A DNA stretch of 14,716 nt from positions 1 through 14,716 of the forward strand of contig JAKSDC010000064.1 in the NCBI GenBank assembly GCA_022360275.1, given 5' to 3'. The notes under the pieces are model-generated. The model searched no databases. It saw only the letters and a list, made by a program, of their open reading frames with translations, and was not told where the DNA came from. Position numbers and translations under genes: made by a program. Numbering within the stretch: the first letter of the stretch is position 1; each line of letters opens with the position of its first letter. The DNA comes from Chlorobiales bacterium (GTDB lineage Bacteria > Bacteroidota > Chlorobiia > Chlorobiales > Chlorobiaceae). Below are positions 1 through 5,690 of this stretch, piece by piece.

Positions 1-2127
1 CCTTTCCTGTGCAGCAGGGAGGGCGTACAGGTTATCAAGGACGATATAAACAACGGAGAGGTCAACAAGATCGTTATTGCCGCATGTTCTCCAAGGGTCA
101 ATACCGATGCCTTTGACTTTGACCCTCTGAAAAACGTTGTCGAGAGGGTGAATCTGCGCGAGCAGGTTGTCTGGACACAGCCTTCGGATGAAGAATCCAG
201 GGAAACGACCCAGATGATTGCCGCCGATTATCTGAGAATGGGAATTACAAGGGCTGAAAAGGCCGAAGTTCCCGAGCCGAAGATCACCGACGTCAACCGG
301 ACCGTTCTCGTGGTTGGCGGGGGTGTTACCGGACTGACCGCCGCCCTCGAAGCCTCGCAGACCGGGTATAAGACCGTGCTGGTCGAAAAAAGCGCCGAGC
401 TAGGGGGCTGGGCGAAAAAAATGTACCGGGTATTCCCGAGCAAACCGCCGTTTGCCGAACTCGAAGAACCCACCATTGGCGCAAAGATCGAGGCTGCTGA
501 GAACGACAAGAACATCACCATCCATACCGGCACGACGATTTCTTCAATCGAGGGCGGACCCGGTGAATACAAGGTAACGATAGACCGTAATGGATCGGCA
601 GAGACGTTCGATGCAGGCTCTATTGTTTTGGCCACGGGATGGAAGCCATACGATGCGGGAAAACTCGACCATCTCGGATACGGAAAATACAAGAACGTCG
701 TGACGAACCTCGAGATGGAAGAGCTTGTCACAAAAGGCAACGGGAAGGTGCTCAGGCCGTCGGACGGCAAGCCGGCGAAGAATGTTGTCTTCATGCAATG
801 TGCGGGGCAGCGTGATGAAAAGCATGTGCCGTACTGCTCGACGGTCTGTTGTAACGTATCGTTGAAACAGGCGAAATATGTCAGAGAGTCGGATCCCGAT
901 GCAGGTGCCTTTGTGATATACAAGGATATGAGGACCATGGGGTTGTACGAGAACTTTTACAAATCCGCGCAGGACGACGAAGGGATTTTTCTTGCAAAAG
1001 GGGAAATTCTCGGTATAGAAGAGGCTTCGGACGGCAGTCTCAATGTCGAGATCGATAATCGACTTCTTGACAGGAAAATGAAAGTTCAGGCCGACATGGT
1101 TGTGCTGGCAACGGGAATGGTCTCAAGTATGGTTCCCGATGACAAGACGGTCAACAACCTTACGCCTGAATACATCGGGAACATGGTGAAAAAAGAGACC
1201 GAAGACGGTGAGATCGAGGCGCTCGAACCGGAAAGCCTCATTCTCAATCTCAAGTATCGCCAGGGCCCTGAAATGCCTCATCTCAAATGGGGCTTCCCTG
1301 ATTCGCACTTCATTTGCTTCCCTTACGAAACGAGGCGGACCGGCATTTATTCTGCCGGAACGGTACGGCACCCCATGGATGCCGTACAGTCTACTGCCGA
1401 TGCAACCGGTGCGGCACTGAAGGCCATACAGTGTCTTGCGCTTACCGCAGAGGGACGTGCCGTGCACCCGAGAACGTGGGATCGCACCTATCCGGAAATT
1501 CGGTTTGAAAGCTGCACCCAGTGCAGACGCTGTACTGTAGAGTGTCCTTTTGGCGCCTATGACGAAACGGATGACGGGACACCGCTTGAATATCCGTCTC
1601 GTTGCCGACGTTGCGGCGTCTGTATGGGAGCATGTCCGCAGAGGGTGATTGCTTTCAAGGATTACAGCGTCGATATGATTTCATCCGTATTGAAATCAAT
1701 CGAGGTGCCCGACGAAGGTACCTTCATCCTCGGATTCGTCTGTGAAAACGATGCTTACCCTGCACTTGATATGATGGGGTTGAACAGGATCACCATGAAT
1801 CCCAACATCAGACTGATCCCTTTGCGCTGTCTCGGAGGATTGAACCTCGTCTGGGTTGCCGACGCGCTTTCACGGGGAATCGACGGAATTCTGCTCCTCG
1901 GCTGTAAATATGGCGACGACTATCAGTGTCATTACGTCAAAGGCAGCCAGATGGCCAACGAGAGGCTGGGGAAAGTTCAGGAAACGCTCGATCGTCTCAT
2001 GCTCGAAGCCGAAAGGGTCGAACAGGTTCAGCTTTCCATCAGTGAATGGGAGAAACTGCCCGGAATAATCGAGGAGTTTTCCAAGAAAATCGACGACATT
2101 GGTGAAAATCCTTACAAGGGATTCTAA
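1..2127 (+). CDS. qmoB: QmoB, quinone-interacting membrane-bound oxidoreductase subunit B (5' partial)
   Basis: The reading frame is open from base 1, so the start lies upstream; 708 residues are visible. It is an HdrA-type flavoprotein fused to an MvhD-like tail, the arrangement of QmoB. Visible in order: an FAD-binding Rossmann motif GGGVTG near residues 106-111 (preceded by VLVV, followed by ELGGWAKK); two ferredoxin-type [4Fe-4S] motifs with Cys 505, 508, 511, 515 and Cys 535, 538, 541, 545; and a C-terminal MvhD-like region with Cys 581, Cys 610 and the stretch GCKYGDDYQCH (Cys 635, 643). Family knowledge: QmoABC passes electrons between the quinone pool and APS reductase; in green sulfur bacteria this supports sulfite oxidation through APS, in sulfate reducers the reverse. 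QmoB is cytoplasmic and docks on the membrane subunit. qmoC follows after 102 bp, and qmoA would be expected just upstream. QmoA is excluded by length and by the MvhD tail. Missing N-terminus probably a few tens of residues (inference). Confidence 0.93.
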   Translation, partial: PFLCSREGVQVIKDDINNGEVNKIVIAACSPRVNTDAFDFDPLKNVVERVNLREQVVWTQPSDEESRETTQMIAADYLRMGITRAEKAEVPEPKITDVNRTVLVVGGGVTGLTAALEASQTGYKTVLVEKSAELGGWAKKMYRVFPSKPPFAELEEPTIGAKIEAAENDKNITIHTGTTISSIEGGPGEYKVTIDRNGSAETFDAGSIVLATGWKPYDAGKLDHLGYGKYKNVVTNLEMEELVTKGNGKVLRPSDGKPAKNVVFMQCAGQRDEKHVPYCSTVCCNVSLKQAKYVRESDPDAGAFVIYKDMRTMGLYENFYKSAQDDEGIFLAKGEILGIEEASDGSLNVEIDNRLLDRKMKVQADMVVLATGMVSSMVPDDKTVNNLTPEYIGNMVKKETEDGEIEALEPESLILNLKYRQGPEMPHLKWGFPDSHFICFPYETRRTGIYSAGTVRHPMDAVQSTADATGAALKAIQCLALTAEGRAVHPRTWDRTYPEIRFESCTQCRRCTVECPFGAYDETDDGTPLEYPSRCRRCGVCMGACPQRVIAFKDYSVDMISSVLKSIEVPDEGTFILGFVCENDAYPALDMMGLNRITMNPNIRLIPLRCLGGLNLVWVADALSRGIDGILLLGCKYGDDYQCHYVKGSQMANERLGKVQETLDRLMLEAERVEQVQLSISEWEKLPGIIEEFSKKIDDIGENPYKGF

Positions 2128-2160
2128 TAATAATAACGCAGACAGCGGCAGGCAGAGATC

Positions 2161-2205
2161 GTAAAAGGCAGGAACAAGTCCGGCCTGCTGTTGTCCTGGT
2201 TTTAC
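2161..2205 (+). repeat. Imperfect stem-loop in the qmoB-qmoC gap
   Basis: Inverted arms pair GTAAAA (2161-2166) with TTTTAC (2200-2205), CAGG (2169-2172) with CCTG (2195-2198), and ACAA (2174-2177) with TTGT (2191-2194), with small bulges between them: about 14 pairs over a 13-base loop. No T-run follows, so it is not a classical terminator. It ends about 15 bases before the strong GGAGG site of qmoC. In the mRNA it could act as a processing, stability or attenuation element; that role is inferred. Confidence 0.55.
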
Positions 2206-2229
2206 AGCTGTTAAATGTGGAGGTAATAT

Positions 2230-3408
2230 ATGGCTGAAAAGACTGTATTTACACCGGATGTAAAGTTTGTCAGGGAGCTGAAAGAGGCCGGTGCCGATAC
2301 AATGAAGAAATGTTATCAGTGTGCGACCTGCTCCGTTGTCTGTCCTTTGTCCCCCGACGACAAGCCGTTTCCCCGGAAAGAGATGGTTATGGCACAGTGG
2401 GGGCTGAAGGATGAGCTTGTCAAAAGTGCGGATATATGGCTCTGCCATAACTGTAACGACTGCTCTAAATACTGTCCGAGGGGGGCGAAGCCCGGTGACG
2501 TGCTTTCCATCCTGAGAAAAAGCGTTATTCAGGAAAACGCCTTCCCGAAATTCATGGGAAAGATCGCCGGTGATCCAAAAAACCTTTGGCAGGCTCTTGC
2601 CATCCCGGTTGTTTTCTTCTTGCTTGTTCTGGGAGTGACGGGACATCTAAACATTCCTGAAGGTGAAGTTGTGTTTTCCAAGTTTTTCCCTGTACACTAT
2701 ATCGACCAGATATTTGTTCCGCTTTCAGGTCTTGCCGTACTCATGTTTGGGATCAGCATCACAAGGTTCTGGAAAAACCTCAGCGAAGGCTCTCAGATGA
2801 AGCCCAAGGCGGGTTTTCTGCCGAGCTTTATCGAGACGCTCAAGGAGATCATGACCCATTCGAAGTTCAAGAAGTGCGATGAAAACAAGGACAGGTCGAT
2901 CGCGCACATGCTTGTATTTTACGGATTTATCGGGCTCTTTATCACCACGCTGTGTGCTATTTTGTTCCTTTACGGATTTAAATGGGAATCGCCTTATCCG
3001 GTTGACGACCCCGATATTCTTGCACTGTTCGGCGGTTCTGAGACCATGGTGCTGATTGTAAAGTCACTTTTCAAGCTTCTGGCCAATCTCAGTTCACTTG
3101 CGCTGCTTGTTGGGGGTGGTCTGGTGGTTGCCAACAGAATGAAGGAAAGAGACGTCGAGACGGTTACCTCATCGTTTGACTGGGTCTTTGTAAGTATGGT
3201 GCTGCTGGTCGGTGCTTCGGGGATGCTCGCGCAGATGTTCAGGGTGATGAGCTTCCCTCCGGTGATCGCCTATCTCACCTATTTCCTGCATCTGGTATTT
3301 GTGTTCTACATCATTATTTATATGCCGTATTCAAAGCTTGCGCATTTTGTTTACAGAACAGTTGCGATTACGTATACAAAAATGCTGAAGCGCGATGTGG
3401 AGGTGTGA
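2230..3408 (+). CDS. qmoC: QmoC, membrane subunit of the Qmo complex
   Basis: 392 residues fusing an HdrC-like iron-sulfur domain to an HdrE/NarI-like membrane domain, the hallmark of QmoC. The N-terminal part carries two CxxCxxCxxxC [4Fe-4S] motifs (Cys 28, 31, 34, 38 and Cys 72, 75, 78, 82). The C-terminal part has about six hydrophobic spans, near residues 118-140, 160-178, 221-248, 275-302, 318-337 and 344-370. Histidines in the AHMLVFYGF, FLHLVFVFY and KLAHFVY segments are candidate haem b ligands. Known role: it anchors the complex, exchanges electrons with menaquinone and passes them via QmoA/B to APS reductase. The start is well set: ATG at 2230 with GGAGG at 2219-2223. It lies in one transcription unit with qmoB, and a strong terminator at 3449 closes the unit. 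No sign of damage. Confidence 0.95.
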   Translation: MAEKTVFTPDVKFVRELKEAGADTMKKCYQCATCSVVCPLSPDDKPFPRKEMVMAQWGLKDELVKSADIWLCHNCNDCSKYCPRGAKPGDVLSILRKSVIQENAFPKFMGKIAGDPKNLWQALAIPVVFFLLVLGVTGHLNIPEGEVVFSKFFPVHYIDQIFVPLSGLAVLMFGISITRFWKNLSEGSQMKPKAGFLPSFIETLKEIMTHSKFKKCDENKDRSIAHMLVFYGFIGLFITTLCAILFLYGFKWESPYPVDDPDILALFGGSETMVLIVKSLFKLLANLSSLALLVGGGLVVANRMKERDVETVTSSFDWVFVSMVLLVGASGMLAQMFRVMSFPPVIAYLTYFLHLVFVFYIIIYMPYSKLAHFVYRTVAITYTKMLKRDVEV

Positions 3409-3443
3409 CGAGAGCAGGGAAGTATTCGAGAATAACTGAAGAG

Positions 3444-3661
3444 AAGAGGCTGCCTCATAAGTCAATTATGGGGCAGCTTTTTTGTTTTTACGGAGATCCG
3501 GGCATCCAGGAGATTTTCGGCAAAAGATGGATCCCCCGGTCGCGCCCTGTGATGACAATCAGGAGGGATATCACACTCTCCAGTCCCGGTTTCCTTGTAT
3601 CTTGGAGCTCTTAACGATTGCCTGCAAATACACGGAGGCCGCCCTTTTGAGACAGCCTCTT
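3444..3661. mobile_element. Miniature inverted-repeat element (MITE-like or IS remnant)
   Basis: A 218-bp non-coding stretch fills the gap between converging qmoC and the zinc-ribbon gene. Its ends are inverted copies: AAGAGGCTGCCTCATAAG (3444-3461) matches the reverse complement of 3644-3661 at 16 of 18 bases. Ends of the form GAGGCTGTCTCAAAAG are common in bacterial insertion sequences. No transposase reading frame survives inside. The right end forms a weaker hairpin (GAGGC 3635-3639 with GCCTC 3655-3659) running into a T-run, a second possible + strand terminator. No clear target-site duplication was seen. The zinc-ribbon stop codon lies directly at the right edge. Alternative: two related terminators without transposition. 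Confidence 0.5.
3449..3489 (+). terminator. Intrinsic terminator of the qmo operon
   Basis: A 12-bp stem (3449-3460 with 3466-3477, one G-T wobble) with a 5-base loop GTCAA is followed by TTTTTTGTTTTT (3478-3489). It lies 40 bp after the qmoC stop. Its 5' arm is also the left inverted repeat of the 3444-3661 element, so the terminator may have been supplied by that element. Confidence 0.9.
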
Positions 3662-3662
3662 T

Positions 3663-3950
3663 TTATTCTTCTTCAATGACCTGTCCTTTCAGGCCGTCGG
3701 GTGAGAAGACGCACATTGCTTCGAACACGCCGTTATCGGGGTAGCACATGCATCGGTATGATGCAACCTTGTTGAAATTGTTTTTGAGGTTGTTCCAGCC
3801 GTTTACGTAGAGACTGCAATCATCATTGAAGCATATATAAAAGTACGGTGTGCACCAGCCCAGTCCGTCTCCGTAATTGTAGGGAGGCGGTTCGCATTTT
3901 TTCATCTTTGTTCCACAATGGGGGCATTCCGGCGCTTCCTTGATCTTCAT
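3663..3950 (-). CDS. Small cysteine-rich zinc-ribbon-like protein, function unknown
   Basis: 95 residues from the ATG at 3950 (MKIKEAPECPHCGTK). Two other in-frame ATGs lie upstream (3962 and 4010), but none has a convincing ribosome site, and the zinc-ribbon motif begins right after MKIKEAPE. Cysteines at 9, 12, 33, 40, 45, 67, 69 and 80 include CPHC, FNDDC and YRCMCYPD motifs, suggesting a zinc ribbon or a metal/redox site. A conserved-looking block GDGLGWCTPY precedes the second pair. No signal peptide or membrane span, so cytoplasmic. I recall similar small proteins in sulfate reducers and green sulfur bacteria, but no function is known to me. It converges on qmoC and diverges from the YkgJ-type gene. 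Direct involvement with Qmo is only a contextual guess. Confidence 0.75.
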   Translation of the reverse strand: MKIKEAPECPHCGTKMKKCEPPPYNYGDGLGWCTPYFYICFNDDCSLYVNGWNNLKNNFNKVASYRCMCYPDNGVFEAMCVFSPDGLKGQVIEEE

Positions 3951-4112
3951 AGTATTTCTCATTAAGTCAAAATTTGGGTATGTTTGTCGCAAGAACGCAT
4001 GATAAACCATATTTGCAGTTTATGCAACACATCCTGTGTAACGTTGCCCCGTATTTCATGGTTCCCAGGGGAGCGGGAGCGATAAACATCAGTTCAGGCA
4101 TAAAAGAAATCT

Positions 4113-4230
4113 CTATTTATTGTCATGAGTCCCGATTTTATCGGGAGCGTGCCCCGACCTGTCGGGACATGAGGGTTTGAATCCCGACAAGCCGGGATCG
4201 ACGAAGCAGTTGGAATCATGAAATAAATAG
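4113..4230. repeat. Palindromic repeat element with three internal hairpins
   Basis: Outer arms CTATTTATTGTCATGA (4113-4128) and TCATGAAATAAATAG (4216-4230) are inverted copies with a one-base gap. Inside are three GC-rich hairpins of the same theme: TCCCGA/TCGGGA (4130-4146), CCCGAC/GTCGGG (4153-4166) and ATCCCG/CGGGAT (4181-4198). The segment TCATGAGTCCCGA (4124-4136 region) is also echoed inversely at about 4162-4172. This looks like a dispersed REP/MITE-type repeat. It lies in the 311-bp gap between the divergent zinc-ribbon and YkgJ-type genes, 32 bp before the latter. The rest of the gap (3951-4112) shows nothing I can name. Confidence 0.65.
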
Positions 4231-4261
4231 CGGTGCCCTAAAAGGATAAAAGAGGTAAAAC

Positions 4262-5035
4262 ATGGACAACATATTGAATAAAATCGGGGTGAACCTTGAT
4301 GAAAAACCACGGCTGACTAACGACAGTAAATTCCGTTTCGGCTGTCATAAGGGACTTTCCTGTTACAATACGTGCTGCAGGGACCTTGATGTTTTTTTAA
4401 CGCCTTACGATGTTCTGCGGATGAAAAACCGTCTCGGGATGACTTCTGCTGAATTCATTTCGGAGTACACCAAGCCGGTTATTCACGGCGAATCCAAACT
4501 CCCTTTCCTGAAACTGAAACTTGCAGAAACGGGAGCGTGCCGGTTTGTCGAGAAAGAAGGTTGCTCAATCTATGACGACCGTCCCCTTGCATGCAGGTAC
4601 TACCCGGTTGGATTCGGCATCTACAAAAACGAGGGTGCAGCAGGTAGCGATTTTTACTTTCTGATAGAGGAGAAGCATTGCAAAGGGTCTGAAGAGGAGC
4701 AGGAATGGACTGTTTCTGAATGGCGAAAAACCCAGGAGATCGATGTTTATGACGACAGAAACAAGGTCTGGATGGACATTATTTTAAATAAAAAAATGTA
4801 CAGTCCTGATCTTGAACCCGATGAAAACAGCCTGAAAATGTTTTTTATGGGTAGTTATGAAATCGATTCGTTTAAATCGTTTGTTTTTGAAAGCAGGTTC
4901 CTCGAGGTCTTCGATATTGATGAAGAGCAGCAGGAACTGCTGAAAAACGATGAGGAGGAGCTGATGAATTTTGCTCACAAGTGGCTGCAGTACGCTTTAT
5001 TCAGGATGCCGACCATGAAGCTGCGTCAATCATAG
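4262..5035 (+). CDS. YkgJ-family cysteine-cluster protein (CxxCxxCC type)
   Basis: 257 residues, starting at ATG 4262 with GAGG at 4251-4254. The N-terminal half has the cysteine pattern of the YkgJ/CxxCxxCC family, thought to bind zinc or an iron-sulfur cluster: Cys 28, 34, 38, 39 (FGCHKGLSCYNTCC), Cys 93, Cys 101 in GCSIYDDRPLACRYYPVGF, Cys 111 and Cys 140. The C-terminal 100 residues are acidic and helical-looking with no recognised domain. No signal peptide or membrane segment, so cytoplasmic. The family has no settled biochemical role; in some organisms members are proposed metal chelators or methyl-accepting/zinc proteins. It stands alone on its strand and converges on the DsrE-type gene. 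The family call is firm, the function open. Confidence 0.85.
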   Translation: MDNILNKIGVNLDEKPRLTNDSKFRFGCHKGLSCYNTCCRDLDVFLTPYDVLRMKNRLGMTSAEFISEYTKPVIHGESKLPFLKLKLAETGACRFVEKEGCSIYDDRPLACRYYPVGFGIYKNEGAAGSDFYFLIEEKHCKGSEEEQEWTVSEWRKTQEIDVYDDRNKVWMDIILNKKMYSPDLEPDENSLKMFFMGSYEIDSFKSFVFESRFLEVFDIDEEQQELLKNDEEELMNFAHKWLQYALFRMPTMKLRQS

Positions 5036-5105
5036 CGGAGTCATATCGGAAATCTGTTGTCCCTGTGAGCTCAGGAAATTGATTGCACCGGTTGGTGAAC
5101 CCTGC

Positions 5106-5128
5106 AGGGGCAAAAATTTTTCGCCCCT
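5106..5128. repeat. Palindrome between converging genes, possible bidirectional terminator
   Basis: AGGGGCAAAAA (5106-5116) pairs with TTTTTCGCCCCT (5117-5128) with one extra C, making a stem almost without a loop. It lies between the converging YkgJ-type (stop 5035) and DsrE-type (stop 5149) genes. Read on either strand it has GC arms around an A/T core but no following T-run. Palindromes of this form recur between genes in many bacteria, so it may be a dispersed repeat rather than a dedicated terminator. Confidence 0.45.
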
Positions 5129-5148
5129 ACTGAATCGGGGTAAGGCGT

Positions 5149-5514
5149 TTAATAGGTGATTACAGATTTGGCTCCTAAAACTTCACTTGCCAGCGTTCCT
5201 GCAGCGGCAACTTCTGCACCTTCTACGACATTATCCATTGAAATGCCTCTTTCCTTGATGCATGGGGAGCACAAGTAAAGCGAACCCTCCATTTCCATAA
5301 AAGTATCAAGCAGGTCTTTCAGTGGAGCGAGCCCTTCTGCCCTGATGTTGTCCGCTTCACCTTTTTTTGCAAGAACAACCGCAGAAGACTGCAGGAACAT
5401 CACAACATCAGTATCCAGAGACTGACAGGCTGTTGCGAGCACAAATGGCAGGGTTGCTTTTTCAGGATTTTCATTGCCAATGGTACTGATAACGACAAGC
5501 TTCTGTTTTTCCAT
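5149..5514 (-). CDS. DsrE/DsrF-like family protein
   Basis: 121 residues from ATG 5514, chosen because the DsrE fold begins at once (MEKQKLVVISTIG) and GGAA lies a few bases upstream; a longer in-frame extension to 5625 is probably not translated. Shows the DsrE/F flavodoxin-like pattern: beta strand LVVIST, helix with ATLPFVLATACQS, strand TDVVMFLQSSAVVLA, then GEADNI and the strand GSLYLCSPC with Cys 82 and Cys 85, and a C-terminal GTLASEVLGAKSVITY. Cys 30 is the only other cysteine. DsrE-type proteins carry persulfide sulfur in sulfur oxidation or tRNA thiolation, or are peroxiredoxin-like; which applies is not evident. Single gene, divergent from mutS2 over 176 bp. It lies about 2 kb from qmoC, which fits a sulfur-metabolising organism but does not prove a functional link. 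Confidence 0.82.
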   Translation of the reverse strand: MEKQKLVVISTIGNENPEKATLPFVLATACQSLDTDVVMFLQSSAVVLAKKGEADNIRAEGLAPLKDLLDTFMEMEGSLYLCSPCIKERGISMDNVVEGAEVAAAGTLASEVLGAKSVITY

Positions 5515-5690
5515 GTTTCCGTTGTTTAGATTAATGACAGCATCAGACAGGAAAAAGAGCAATATACGTTTACCCGACGCTTTTTCCAGCGGCAGGTTGA
5601 ACGTAAAATGGTAATTAGGCAGCATATCATGGATATTTTATTTTCATTCGACAGAAGAGGTATTCTTGACAATCGGATAGAGAGTTGATG

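Noticed and set aside
228..938. Long open frame on the minus strand inside qmoB (236 codons)
   Set aside because: Shadow of the strongly supported qmoB frame; the translation has no recognisable domain and an atypical composition.
1870..2646. 258-codon minus-strand frame spanning the qmoB end and qmoC start
   Set aside because: Antisense to two well-supported genes and to the intergenic hairpin; no recognisable protein features.
4171..4200. GGGTTTGAATCCC segment resembling a tRNA T-arm
   Set aside because: The T-loop consensus TTCRANT is not met, there are no matching acceptor, D or anticodon arms, and the bases belong to the palindromic repeat element.
4113..4230. Short CRISPR-like array suggested by repeated CCCGA/TCGGG units
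   Set aside because: The units are only about six bases, alternate in orientation and lack even spacers; they are hairpins of one repeat element, and no cas genes are present.
5666..5671. TTGACA, a perfect -35 hexamer before mutS2
   Set aside because: A properly spaced -10 would fall at the start codon, leaving no room for a leader and ribosome site.
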